A DNA stretch of 39,108 nucleotides from Welwitschia mirabilis (taxonomy: Eukaryota; Gnetophyta; Gnetopsida; Welwitschiales): the NCBI GenBank assembly GCA_051453625.1, contig JBOZIK010000001.1, forward strand, positions 268,104,978 through 268,144,085, in the 5' to 3' direction. The notes under the pieces are model-generated. The model was not told the DNA's origin. It searched no databases and saw nothing but the letters and a program-made list of their open reading frames with translations. The translations under genes were made by a program, and so were the position numbers. Shown one piece after another: positions 11,901 to 23,104 of this stretch (its first letter is position 1; every line of letters begins with the position of its first letter).

Positions 11901-13080
11901 TTGGGTGATATTAATGTGGTATNNNNNNNNNNNNNNNNNNNNNNNNNNNNNNNNNNNNNNNNNNNNNNNNNNNNNNNNNNNNNNNNNNNNNNNNNNNNNN
12001 NNNNNNNNNNNNNNNNNNNNNNNNNNNNGTGTTCATTAAAAAATGAAGGAATAGGATTAGAGGATGAAGAAAATTTATGATATGATGATAAGTAGGATTC
12101 ATAAGGGATGATGAAAGACATGGGCTCAGAATCCCTATGATGAAAGTAATGATCTTCAAGATTTAAATCATAGAACTAAGATTAAGGTGAAATATTAGTA
12201 CTTCATAAATGTTCATAAGAAGGTTGAATAATATAAGAAGAAAAAGCTAGTTATTGACATTTAAGATAATATTTTATAGTTTTCTTAAATTAAGGATTAA
12301 ATTGAAAATGAGGTTTATGATTTTGAATAAAAGAGTAAGAATTATAGTTCATTAGAGCCTATTAATACAAGTGGTATGTGAGAGGTATTAATAATATTTA
12401 TCAAAGCTAAAGGAATTTTTATTCAAAAATCTAATGACACTATCAAGAGAAGGAAGTGGTGCTAGGAAGACAACATAAAATTGATTTGATGAAAATAACA
12501 ATTAAATTTTTAAAAAAATTGATAGTCTTACATATAACCTCACTTCAAATGATAATAAAGAAAGGCTAAATAAGAATTCTAGAAAGGACTAACACAAAAC
12601 TAAAAAGATAATGTGATGTAATGCAAGAAATGAAAATTACAAAAATGAAATCTGCAAGTATAAAAGCACTTTTCTTAAATTTTTTGATGATGTCCTCCTT
12701 CAAAATAATCTTTAAATACCTTATGAGAAATGAAAGAAAGAAGATATAGATAGAAGGAAAAAAATTTAACTATTTTCTAGAATCTTTTCTTCAAAACTTA
12801 TAAAATGTTAGCCCCTATAAAAAAAATTTGATATATTATCTAGATAATATTTTATTAGAAAGGTAAGAAACAGAAAAAATAAAAATTAAAAAGAAAAAGA
12901 AGTCACTAAATTAGATTTCATTGACCAAGTGACCAACACCAATCCATTGGTAATAAAAATGAAAAAGAAAAAGGAACTAAAAAGGGTCTAGTAAAAATAA
13001 AAATTAAAAACTAATAGGAAAAGAAGATTAAAAAAGATACGAAAAAGTAGATTCTATGAATTCCTCACTATAAATATGTT
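8944..13080 (-). mobile_element. Internal region of element F, no coding domain recognised
   Basis: This 4.1 kb tract contains only short broken frames. About 10150-10760 aligns in direct orientation with about 21090-21600, inside the 3' region of the Athila element. Shared phrases include AGCCCTAATGTAGTTAA-like and GACCCAA-like strings. F is therefore a relative of that element. With no gag or pol recognised it looks like a large non-autonomous derivative, or one whose coding part has decayed beyond recognition. Two N gaps (9641-9650, 11923-12028) fall inside. The open stretches around the second gap are artefacts of the N run. Confidence 0.5.
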
Positions 13081-13097
13081 GCTACCATATTTAGAAA
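13081..13097 (-). other. Possible degraded tRNA-Asp PBS of element F
   Basis: The plus strand GCTACCATATTTAGAAA can be aligned with GCAACGGCGCCAAAAA mostly through transitions, and it sits just left of the repeat at 13118 where a PBS is expected. The match is weak and could be chance. Confidence 0.25.
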
Positions 13098-13117
13098 CAA
13101 TTTTAAAAAGCTATTTG

Positions 13118-13302
13118 TGATAAAATTATCTATGCTTGTACTTATTATTAATATATGATAATTCACAAGATCATCCTAGGGATACAAATCCTATATGATG
13201 AAATAAAACTTTTACCAAAAAATACCAAGACATTTATTTGTAGTATAGATTTAGTTTTGTTTTTTCTTAGAGATGGATGATGAAAGCTATTAGTAAAATA
13301 AG
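13118..13302 (-). repeat. 5' LTR fragment of element F
   Basis: This is the second copy of the 185-bp direct repeat (first copy 7661-7845), sharing TATGCTTGTA, TTATTTGTAGTATA and AAGCTATTAGTAAAA. Similarity stops near 13303, where TGTAACACC begins, so the LTR appears cut by another insertion. Confidence 0.6.
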
Positions 13303-14638
13303 TGTAACACCTTGATAATAATTATCCTAATTAACCATAATTATCTTTTTAAAAATATTATTAACTAACATGCATAATGGAGCTTAGGATTAATACTATC
13401 AGAAAAATTTGTAATGACTTTCTAAATGACTTAATTTAGATGGTCTGACATAAGGATAAATGAATCTCTAGACTTTAATACTAATGAGAAATCAAAAATT
13501 AAATTTAGCCACTAGTTTGAGGAAGGGAAAAACTTTGATCTATCCTTTAGAAAGTAAAAATGTAGAGGAGAATTTTGTAGAAAAAATAAAGTTAGGTAAT
13601 GCTAGAATAATTTATGATTTTATTAATTAATGAGATAGGAATTTAATAATTGAAATAGTAAAAAATTGATTGAAAAAACTAATCAAAGACTATATGAGTA
13701 AAACTACATAGTTATGTAGACATAGTAAGACTATTTCATAAATAAAAAAATAGACAAGAGATTCTAGAAAATGTGTGGAATGAACTTAAAAAACATTATA
13801 TAATGATGTAATAGATGAAATATTTTGACTGTAATTCTAAAATAATTTAAATCAATAATTAAAGTCACTTTGTAGATGAGCTAGACCATTTATTAGACAA
13901 TTAAAATGGTTCTATAGATAGACTAGAATAGGTCTATAGACAAAATATAATAGTTTAATAGACATATCAGAATAACAAAATATAATTCGATAGATAGGAT
14001 AGGGTTGATCAATAAGTAAAATATAGCTATTTTATTAAATTAAGTAACTAAATAAACCTTACAACATAAATTTAGTAGAATAAATAGAACTATTTAGAAG
14101 ACAAAATGACAAATATTAATATATGAAATTTTTAAAATGCTATAGAAAATTTTTTAAATCTCTAAATGGCATATTTGATTCATAAAATCATTAAAGGGAA
14201 AACTAGAAATGCATCAGATATGTTAAGAAAGAGAAGGATGATAATTTTATGGACTCATAAGAGGCTGACCCAAAAGACTCAAGTTAACTTGGACCTGATG
14301 TTTAAAGAAATGTTTGGCTCCTAGAGCTGCAGTGATGATTTAATCTGATTTTTCACTAAAGAAGGACTTGCTAATAACTAGTAGACTTACTCCCTTCTCA
14401 TGGCTAAATGCTTTCTTTCAATGGATGAATGCTTTCTATAAGTTTTCTTCATTTTTTCCTCCTTTTCATACTAGGGTCAAATTTATAATGGGAGGAAGTG
14501 ATTGAGAGGTTGAGAAAAATGTGGATATGTTAATATTTATTGGGATTAGATCCCAAGGAAAATATAGATAGGTATACCATGCTAGGATCATGGAATAGAT
14601 CAGTTTAGACTTTTCTTTCTATTTTTGCATATTGTTTG
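13303..14638 (-). other. No gene seen; possible 3' LTR of the Tat-like element
   Basis: This lies downstream of the minus-strand Tat pol and its minisatellite, where its 3' LTR would be expected. The left edge TGTAACACC would give a CA-type LTR end on the minus strand. There is no second LTR copy to confirm it. Confidence 0.25.
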
Positions 14639-15150
14639 TAAAACTTGTTTTGAAGATAGAATTTTAGAGACATCTTTTTGAAGATATAGTTTCATAAACT
14701 AGATTCTATATGTAGATTTTCATTAAAAAAAAAAATGCTAGAACTGGGGTTTTATAGATGGAAAGTAAGGTTTTATAAATGAAGTACTAGAGATGGAGTT
14801 TTGTAGATGAAGTACTAGAGACAAAGTTTCATAGATGAAGTGCTAGAGATGGCATTTCATAGATGGAGTATTGGAGATCACATTTCATAGATAAAATGCT
14901 AAAGATAGACTAAAAACTAACTTTTGCAAATAGAACATAGTTTTGCAAATAATACATTAAAGATAGACTGAAAACAAACTTTTATAGATAGGGTATTGAA
15001 AATAGATTTTTGAAGATGGACTTTTTTAGATAGTCTTTTGCACACAGAGAGTTGAAGACAAGCTAAAAATAAACTTTTACAAATAGTATATCGAAAATAT
15101 GCTTTTATAGACAGACTATTAAAGACATAGATTTTTATAGACACTATTTA
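14639..15150. repeat. Minisatellite, 28-bp core with longer degenerate units
   Basis: Clear 28-bp units start at 14791, 14819, 14847 and 14875, with consensus near AGATGGAGTTTCATAGATGAAGTGCTAG. Diverged or shortened units lie from 14739. From about 14903 to 15150 longer units share AGATAGACTAAAAACAAACTTTT-like cores. The array begins about 440 bp beyond the integrase end on the minus strand, so it falls in the 3' UTR of the Tat-like element. Tandem repeats in this position are known in Tat/Ogre elements. Confidence 0.75.
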
Positions 15151-15589
15151 TTGCATAATCTAAACTTTATTCCTTGTTTAGAATATTATTACTTAATCTA
15201 ATTTAGTGTTTAATGGATTGTATCATAGTTTGTCCCTTTTTTAATGTGACATAGGGCCATGTTGTAGTAAGAATTTTTCTTCTTTTGAATCTTTAGTAGG
15301 TGGAGCTTCTTTTGGATTAGGTGTCATTTCTTCTTGGTTATTGTGATTTAATTCTTACTATTTTTTAGGTTACTTAATATGATGCCTTAGTAGTATTATT
15401 TTATTAAGTAACTACCTATTCTATTGGCTATATTTTAAACATTTCAAGCAAAAAATGACATCTATGTGATAATATAATAATTATTACATCAAAAAGAAGA
15501 TCAAATCTTGACTTGAATTAATTTAAAGTAAGAATTTAATAATAATACCTTTTGAAATAATGAGAATTTATCAGTTTCTTATCTTCTAT

Positions 15590-16490
15590 GTTGTTAAAAT
15601 TTTTTTATTTATTCATTCCTTATTATACTTATTTGATATTATGTAGGATCCTCACTAGTTTGAAAAACAAATTTGATCCTTTTTTAAATAGGTTGATTTT
15701 TAGGACAAGATCACTAATATTGAAATATCTACTCTTGAAGTTTTTATTTTATGTCTTACTTCCTCTCTTTTAATACATTTAACTAATATTTAGGGCTAGA
15801 TCACCTTTTGCTTCTAATAATTAAAATTATGCTAATCTTGTCTCCTTATATTTATTTGTTATTTTGCATTCTTTGATAATTTTTTTAATAGTAGTCATTT
15901 TTATTTTCATGAAAAGGATTTATTTTAATCCATAGACTAATTCATATAACGTTGATCTTGTGGTAATTTTTTTTATTATTCAACAAATCCATAGGGCATA
16001 GCTTAATTTTTCATATCATAACTTTTTATTTATTTGAATAATCTTTCTTTGGTGTCTGATTATGGTTCTGTTTGTAGATCTGGCTTTGTCATTTACTTGT
16101 GGGTATCTAGATTGAGAGAACGAGTGGTTTATGTTGATTTTTTACAAGAAATGATTTAGTTCAGTTGATTTGGACTAAGGACTATTTCTAGCGAGTAATC
16201 CATATAGAATCTTGAAACTTATGATAACATTTCCTAGGATGAACTTTTGGATTTATTTCATAGTGATTTTTCTTAATGGGATTGCTTTGATCCATTTCAA
16301 AAAGTATTTTGTAGCCATTAAGATAAAGGTTTATGATTTAGATGATAGTGCATTTATTGTTCTTATAAGATCTAACTTCCATTTTTTGAAAATACATATA
16401 GAATCAATCAGTGGAGTTCATGTGATAGTTGATGTAAGATTGGTGTTTTAATTTGGCATTTATAATAAATTATAACATAGTTGACATTGT
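15590..16490 (-). pseudogene. Integrase core and C-terminus, Tat-lineage Gypsy
   Basis: Read right to left, the minus strand carries a broken integrase core. A QCQ-like zinc-site end near 16480 is followed by the rve fold (FILMATKYFLKWIKAIPL, about 16290-16350), a degraded region at the second catalytic Asp, SRYPQVN near 16100, ELVYGLK near 15930 and a DLVLK motif near 15700. Stops and frameshifts interrupt it repeatedly. Integrase would join element cDNA to host DNA. It is directly downstream of the zinc-binding segment at 16495-16695 and belongs to the same pol. Confidence 0.75.
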
Positions 16491-16494
16491 CTTT

Positions 16495-16695
16495 TTACAA
16501 AGTTATCCAATAATACCTTGATCGAATGATGTAGAGAACTAATGACTTTTCCCCCTGGTGTGTTCTACATAAGCCATTATGGGTTTTCTTAAAGATTGTC
16601 AATGCTTTAAAAAAATTAAGGCAACATAACAAGACATCATTGAATGCTCTTTTAAAGAGTTGATTTTTGATTAGGGATAATTTTGTTATTTTCAT
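16495..16695 (-). pseudogene. Integrase zinc-binding segment (H2C2), Tat-lineage
   Basis: An open 66-residue minus-strand stretch matches the H2C2 zinc-binding part of plant Gypsy integrases: LLCCL, then THNGLCRTHQGEKSL, then IIRSRYYWITL. The family pattern is HEGICGTHQ...GYYWPTM. The histidine pair is visible; the cysteine pair would lie further on, beyond a stop. This is the best preserved piece of this pol. Confidence 0.8.
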
Positions 16696-17059
16696 TCAAA
16701 AAATTTTCTTTTAAGACTTGGTAAACTTGTTATGTAGTATTTGATCTATTAAATACTATAGCTGATCTTATGCCAATTATCTAATTGGATTGCATTTTTT
16801 ATAACTTTAAACTTTCTCCCTATTAAATCTCTAAGATTTTCTTTGTCTTTTATTCCTCTAAATAGGAATCTCTATTTTTGATATATTCATAGTCCCTTTC
16901 ATTATCACATCATGTGGACAATAGTTGACCAACTTGAAAACATAATCTAGTTTTCATTATTCCTTCATCAATTTTTCTCAATTTTATAATAGTGAGTTGG
17001 AATATGCTCTTCTTGATTTATTCTAAGTAGGATTGCAAAGTTTTATATTTACATTTATA

Positions 17060-17300
17060 TGATCCAATGAGTTAATTGACTATGAGTTAGAAATCTCCAA
17101 CGATCTTCAAGTTGTATAACCTAGATTATATGGTTATGTTAAGCCCTCTTAATAGTACTTCATACTTAGATACATTGTTCATATAGGAAACTTTGAACTG
17201 AAATGAAATGGACATGAAATTTTTGTTATTTCCAAAAAAAGAAAACTATCCCTATTGCTCCTTCATTATAGGCATTCCATTGGCTTCTTTCTTTTAAAAG
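17060..17300 (-). pseudogene. Second RNase H-like segment of Tat-lineage pol
   Basis: The minus strand reads a degraded RVT_3-type RNase H: a W-AYNEGA start (family W..YFDGAS) near 17290, then a YEACI-like stretch, then YKTLQSYLE near 17100 (family PYHEYLE). Tat-lineage elements carry a second RNase H between the usual RNase H and the integrase; its presence here supports the lineage call. Stops are frequent. Confidence 0.6.
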
Positions 17301-17639
17301 GAAGATCTCTTTATCTAGGAATTGATCATTGAATAGATCACTTTGTTCTTCTTCTTGTTGAGGTAACTTTGCTAGTTGTTATATAACATATTTTCCTTTG
17401 ACCAACTTTTGTGATTAAAATGCTAAATAAAACACAACTAATAGTGAGATGCATTTTACTAATCTAGTGCTTCCAATTGAAAACAAAAGCATGTGTTTCA
17501 ATATTTTTTCATTGCTGATCACTATTTTCTTTTCTTTGATCATGTAATGCCTAAATTCTTACAAGGAAAATACTATAGTTAGGCATATTTTCTCAATATT
17601 AAAGTAATTCTTTTATCATTGATGTAGTGTTTAACTTAT

Positions 17640-17880
17640 GAAGTATATTAGTTCATCTTTTTAGTCTTTCTATTATTGAAAAATAATGGCACTTATTGCA
17701 AGTTGAGTATGGAACAAGTATATGTAGAATGAGTAATTTGGATTTGGTGGGCTTAATATTGATGGAGTTGTCAAATAGCTTCTAATCCTTTTGTATGCTT
17801 CTTGACATCTCTTATCCCAATTGAAGGTTTTCTCATTTCTTAGTAGGTGCATAAATGATTCACACCTATTGGATAATGTT
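17640..17880 (-). pseudogene. RNase H segment of Tat-lineage pol
   Basis: The minus strand reads LSNRCESFMHLLRNEKTFNW followed by DKRCQEAYKRIRSYLTTPS and ILSPPNP. This is the start of the RT-associated RNase H domain of plant Gypsy elements (family FNWDQ.CQ.AF..IK.YL..PPVL). The domain decays into stops to the left of about 17700. The enzyme would remove the RNA strand during reverse transcription. Confidence 0.8.
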
Positions 17881-17889
17881 AAGATAAAT

Positions 17890-18960
17890 ATTATTATTGA
17901 TTGTAGCCATCTCGTAGGCCTCTTAATTCTTTTAAGTTTTTAAGTGAAGGGATTTTTGTTATTGCTTTAACCCTTTTAGTATCTATCTATAACTGCCTTT
18001 TTAATACCATGAATCCTAGTAGTTTTCATAACTAAACTCTAAAGGTACATTTCTTAGGGTTCAACTTTAGGTTATACTTCTAAGTGATTTGAAATATATT
18101 CTTTGAGTCTTAAGTATGTTGATCATCTTGTTATGATTTCACCACTATATCATTGACATAGTCTTTAATCCATTCATGCATTAAGTTATGTAAGATATAA
18201 GTCATGACTTGTTGATAAGTTGAGCAAGCATTTTTTATCCAAATAGCATCCTAACATAATAAAACAATCCCCATGGAGTTATGAAGGAGGTTTTATGTTG
18301 ATTTTCAAGATTGATGAAGATCTGGTTATAGCCTAAATAACCACATATAAAAGATAATAGTTTGTACCCACTGTATTGTCTACTAGAATGTCAATGTTCA
18401 ATAAAGAATAATTATCTTTAAGGATGACTTTGTTCAAATCCCAAAAATCTATACATATTCTAATGCTTCCATTCTTCTTTGTGACTATAACCATGCTTGA
18501 AACCCAATAAGAGTAGTCAATGGGATTGATGAACTTAGTGGCTAATAATCATTAGATATCTTTCTTGATTATCAAAGAAATTTTGGAATTTAATTTTCTA
18601 GTCTTTTGTTTAACTAGGATTACATTTGATGTGATTATAATATTGTGCATAACTCTAGATTTACTTATGCCTGGCATGTTTTTGTAGTTCCATGCAAAAA
18701 CATTCCTAATTTTAAAAAGAAACTATTGTAGTTTATCTTTTATGTTTATCAATAAGACTTGGTTGATTTTTAGTGTTTGATCTTTGTTCTAGGAATTAAC
18801 ATGAAAATCATAAGTTTTTATGTTTTTGGAGGTAGATAGGGATGTTTTCGTTTTATGGACTTTTAGCTCTTTGTAAATCAATTGATTTTTTTAACCTTCA
18901 TCTAAATTTTTTCCAATGTAGAATGAGAAGAAATTGTAGGATTTTGGTTTATATGTCTTA
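17890..18960 (-). pseudogene. Reverse transcriptase, Tat-lineage Gypsy
   Basis: Minus strand, from right to left: a pol linker, then NVFAWNYKNMPGI near 18690 (family VFAW.Y.DMPGL), VKQKTRKLN near 18590, YWVSSMVIVTKKNGSIRIC near 18480, IDFWDLNKV, VDNTVG, TPWGXFCY-like remains, and the active site at 18149-18160 reading YVND-IVVKS where the family has YVDD. Next come LKLNPKKCTFRV near 18040 and the thumb LKNLKELRGL near 17930. Losing the first catalytic Asp and having many stops mean it is dead. The N-terminal gag and protease are missing; only about 240 bp separate it from the LTR-side sequence at 19199. There is a 12-base N gap at 19033. Confidence 0.85.
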
Positions 18961-19150
18961 CCTTCTGACTATTTTAAATGAGTTTTGATGGATCATAACC
19001 TCCTCCAATTATTGCGACATTGCCCTCTTTTTNNNNNNNNNNNNTTTCTTTCTAATTAAAATGATTTCTTTTAATTTTGATGTGTTCTAAACATATGAAA
19101 TGTAGGCATGTAAGGTAAAATAATTAATTCCTTTTTTTTTAATGTCTTTG

Positions 19151-19168
19151 GATTCATCAACTATGCCA
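19151..19168 (-). other. Possible degraded PBS beside the left Athila LTR
   Basis: The minus strand reads TGGCATAGTTGATGAATC, which aligns with the tRNA-Asp PBS TGGCGCCGTTGCCGGGGA mainly through transitions. It lies about 30 bp beyond the LTR end at 19199. If real, this LTR is flanked by a PBS on one side and a PPT on the other. Confidence 0.35.
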
Positions 19169-19198
19169 AAACACTAAATATTAGCCTATTATTAACTT

Positions 19199-20440
19199 TG
19201 TTGTATAATGTCTTGAATTCAAACTAAATACAACATGTAGTATCATTCTTCCTTAGGGATGATATTAGGTACTGGCTAGAATTACACTAACTTTAATTTC
19301 AATGCAAGTTACAAAAAGGAAATAAAAGAGAAGAAGAGATAAATTTTAGAATTGAGTTTTAACTTCATTTTAGAGGTGGGAAATCAAACTAGCTCCAAGG
19401 TATCACTGATTTATTCTTCACAATTCTTCACTCAAAGTTATCTAATTACCTTCTTGTAAAATAATAAATACCATCAAGTGCTTCCTGTCTAATTCATGGG
19501 GTATAATCTCATCCACCATATGATAAATAGTGAATTCAACTAACACTATAATCTTAAATAATAATAGAAAGCAAGGGCCTATAAATCACTCAAGATTTAT
19601 GAAATTAAAAGACTAAATAATAAAGAGAAATTTATACAACTAAATTAAACTTAATAATTAAATAGGTTATCTAAGAATCCTTACTATGATATTACTCATG
19701 AATCAAGATCAAAGAAAAATATCTTTTGCATTATAAGAAGGACAACTTTATAACAAATAAAAAAGGAAGTAGGAATAACTTCTTAATAATCTTCAAATAC
19801 TAGTTCACTTCCCTAAAGAATTTCTTAGAAAGCCATCACAAGTCAATGCTCTAAAGTCTTTAATTTCTCCAAGGCAAAGATGACTGCAATGAAGGGTTTA
19901 AGGCCCTTTTATATGACAAGATGAGGTTAAGAGGTAGTTATAACTTTAGAGGTAGAATCTTTATCATTTATCATTGGGTATAAAAGTTTCTATCTTGTAG
20001 TATTTGATGGAGACCGTTAGGTAGCATTTGGTGGAGTCTTCATCATGTAGCATTTGGTGAAGTCTTCATCATGATAACTCCAACATGTAGCTTTTGGAGT
20101 TAAATTCCTCTAATAACTAATGCTATTACCACATGTCTCTAATGCCACCTTCACATGCCTCTACCATGTGTCTTCAATTTCTTCTACTATGTATCAACAC
20201 CTCATGTCTCTATTTGCTATTATTGTTTTATGTAGAACTGAGTGCTTTTTTTACCATATGTTCCCAAACATGGTTGGGAATCTACAATTAATATGAGGAA
20301 AAAAATATAATATTAAATTTTATTTTTAAAAATTATAGAAGACATATTTAATGATTTAAAACAATTAAATTAATATCTTCATTTATAATAAATTGGCTTA
20401 AAATACTCGATATAAATGTTAATTTTTACATGTTAACACA
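19199..20440 (-). repeat. Left (3') LTR of the Athila-lineage element
   Basis: On the minus strand it begins TGTGTTAACATG directly after a clear PPT and ends ATTATACAACA, about 1.24 kb. It matches 31986-33187 along its length in direct orientation: TAGTATCATTCTTCCTTAGGG, AAATAAAAGAGAAGAAGAGAT, GATGCTCTAAAGTCTT-like strings and the promoter area are shared. A minus-strand TATA-like box ATATAAAA is at 19907-19914. The edge at 19199 is uncertain by about 10 bp because similarity extends into ATTAACTTT. Confidence 0.85.
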
Positions 20441-20460
20441 TCCCCCAACTAGTCTTTTGC
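20441..20460 (-). other. Polypurine tract of the Athila-lineage element
   Basis: The minus strand reads GCAAAAGACTAGTTGGGGGA immediately before the LTR start TGTGTTAACA. This fixes the element's orientation as minus and the 19.2-20.4 kb repeat as its 3' LTR. Confidence 0.8.
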
Positions 20461-21689
20461 TAGTATCCTAGCAGAAAAAATGTTAATAATAATATGGTTA
20501 AACATGGAGAAATTGACTATGTCAAAAGAATGTTAAGAGTATGAATGATATAGCTTGAAATTTATAACCAATTTGACGTGTTTAGGGCATTAAAGTAAAA
20601 ATTTTTAGTGAAAATTGAGATGCCACTTCCCCTAACCAAAACTCAACTTTGTCAAAACATTAATGATAAAAATGCTAAGTTAGTTGAGAATATATGCATA
20701 GACAGATCATAAAGAGTATTTTTATTGAAAGTAAAATTAAGCCAAGGAAAAATGCTAGCTATTTACAATTAAACATATGCTAAGTGAAAAAAATATTTGT
20801 AAAAATGGTTAGTGCATTAGAAGTTAATTCTCATAAAAATGATATGAAGTAGAATGTAGTGAAGTGATGGAAGGTAAATGAGATGGAAAATGCATGAAAT
20901 AAGTAAAACAATAAACCAATGCATAAATGAGTGAACTATCCTAAGTTATCAGTCCTTTATTATATTTTTGTATTTTTTAGTGGACCACGGTATCAACAAG
21001 TCAAGTTCTAATTAAGTAACCCATAGGGATCTAAGGAATCAATGCAAATCCTGAGTATGAAAGTTAAGAAATAACAAGTCATATAATCCCTCCAATACCC
21101 ACATTTTCATTCCTTTATTTTTCATTTCTACCTTTGCATATACCCTAAGCATCTAGTATTATAACATTTTTAGCCAACATAGTTAAGCATGTTGTATTAT
21201 ATAGAAATCAGTATTGCATTACTAGCAAGTGTTTATAACCCTAATGTAGTTAAACATGTCATAAATAGATCATTAGAGTTGCATTGTAGTAGGTGTTCAT
21301 AGCCCCAATGTAATTACCTAGACCCAACTAAGTGATTAATATTATGTGCCTTTTAAGAAGAGGTATATTATTTCTTTTCTTTATCTTCCCATAGTCATTT
21401 TTAATGCACTTTTAAAGGGCCATGGTCTCATTAGCCTAATTAAGACAAATCTTATCCCCATTAAAGGATTTTTACATAAAGAGCACATGTGAAGGTAAAT
21501 TCCCACCTTTTTAACCAAGATTTTTCAAAACTAAAGATCCTAAGTGAAGGCATTCTTTACTAACCTACTCAAAATGAGCATTCTTTCCCTTCAAAACCCA
21601 TATGTAAACTAGATATTAACCATTACTTAGGTGATAACATAATATCTTATTATTGATTTTTATTTTAAGGGAATTTGACTTAGATTAGT
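20461..21689 (-). other. 3' untranslated region of the Athila-lineage element
   Basis: AT-rich sequence between integrase and PPT, with no gene seen. Its right half (about 21090-21600) aligns with 10150-10760 of element F. No env-like frame is recognised. Confidence 0.6.
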
Positions 21690-23095
21690 AAGTTTCAAAA
21701 ATCCATAGGTTAATGGTTTGGGTAGATGGTTTGTGGGTTTAATGAAGTGATTTAACAATGGATTTAGTGAATGACAAGTTTTAAAAGCATAATTGGATGA
21801 GTGATAATGTTTCAAATGGTGTTCATTGACTTTAAGATGTTGATTATTTTTGGGATTTCTAATGAGAATAAGTCCATGTAGCAAAACCTTTTTTTAATTA
21901 AGAAGGGTCCTTTTCACTTAGTTACTAGTTTGTCTGGAAAACGATGTAAGCATGAGTTATATAGAAAAACTAGTTCTTCCTTCTAAAAATTTTTTCTAAG
22001 GATATGTTGATCATGGAACCTTTACATTCTATCCTTATTTATTCTCATGTTATTATAGGCTTCATTTCTAATTTTGTCTAATTCATTGAGTGATATGACC
22101 CTATTTTCCTTTGCAACTTCTAAGTTTAAGTTCATATTTTTGATTACCTAGTAAGCCCTATGCTTAAGTTCCACGGGTAAATCACATTCTTTACCATAAA
22201 CTAATTGAAAAGGTGACATCCCTAAGGGTGTTTTACAAGTGATGCAGTATTCCCATAAGACATCATTAAGTTTGAAGAACTATTTTTTTGTCTTAATTTA
22301 GTAGTTTTTAAAGGATTTTCTCATGTTTCCTATTCATAGTCTTAACTTGGCCACTTGTTTAAGGGTGATAAGATGTTACAACTTTATGTGTAACCTTGTA
22401 TTTAGCAAGAATATTTAGAATATTTTATTATAAAAATATATTCCTCCATCACTAATTAAAATACATGAACAAACAAAATGAGTTAAAATATTTTCTTTAA
22501 GAAATCTAATTATCATTTTAGTATTATTTGTTTAACATGCATAAGATTTAACCCATTTAGTTACATTGTAGACATAAATAAGAATGTATTAATGCCCATT
22601 AGATGGTGAATAAGGGCCTTGAAAATTGATTCCCCATTTGTTGAAGGATTCAACAGTAAGGATGGGGTTTAAGGGTGTCATTTATTAATGAGAAAGAGTC
22701 CCTAACATTTGATAGTTATTAAAAGATTTATAGTAAAGATAGAATCCTTTAAAATTTAATGGATAATAAAAATTAGATTGGAGAATTTTTATTATATTCT
22801 TATTAGCTGAGTATTAACCGCCACAAACCTTAGAATAATAGCATTTAAGTATGTCTTGAATGTCAATTTGAGGGATACATTTGGGAATGACATGGTCTAA
22901 ATAGTATTTAAAAAGGTATGAATTGTTCTAAAAGAAATATTTAACTTGGCTTAAAAACCTCTTTTTATTGTTAATGATCCAGTGAAAAGAAATGATTTTA
23001 GAGATTAATTAATTAGCAATATCTATGAATCAGGATATTGCTTTGACTTAAAGAGATGTTCATTAGGAAATGTATTAGTAAGAAGTAAAGATGTT
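21690..23095 (-). pseudogene. Integrase of the Athila-lineage element
   Basis: Minus strand, right to left: TNTFPNEHLF near 23080, KKRFLSQVKYFF near 22960, IPKCIPQIDIQDIL near 22880, zinc-site remnant CGGQYSA-like near 22820, LQSNFYYPL, then the core start NKWGINFQGPY at about 22640, where the first catalytic Asp is Asn. The second site ILISDGG at about 22450 is intact. KTPLGMSPFQLVYGKECDLP is near 22210, then RFHDQHI and LYNSCLHRFPDKLV-KWKGPF near 21920 and a tail with KVNEHHLKHY. This is the Athila type, distinct from the Tat integrase at 15.6-16.7 kb. Upstream RNase H and RT are replaced by LTR B at about 23100. Confidence 0.85.
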
Positions 23096-23104
23096 TGTAG
23101 ATTA

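Noticed and set aside
11837-12159. Overlapping open frames on both strands around 12 kb
   Set aside because: They span a 106-base N gap and have no family motif.
14917-15144. Minus-strand 75-residue repetitive frame
   Set aside because: A by-product of the tandem repeats, with no start or promoter context.
14639-15150. CRISPR-like array
   Set aside because: Units are adjacent without unique spacers and the context is a plant retroelement.
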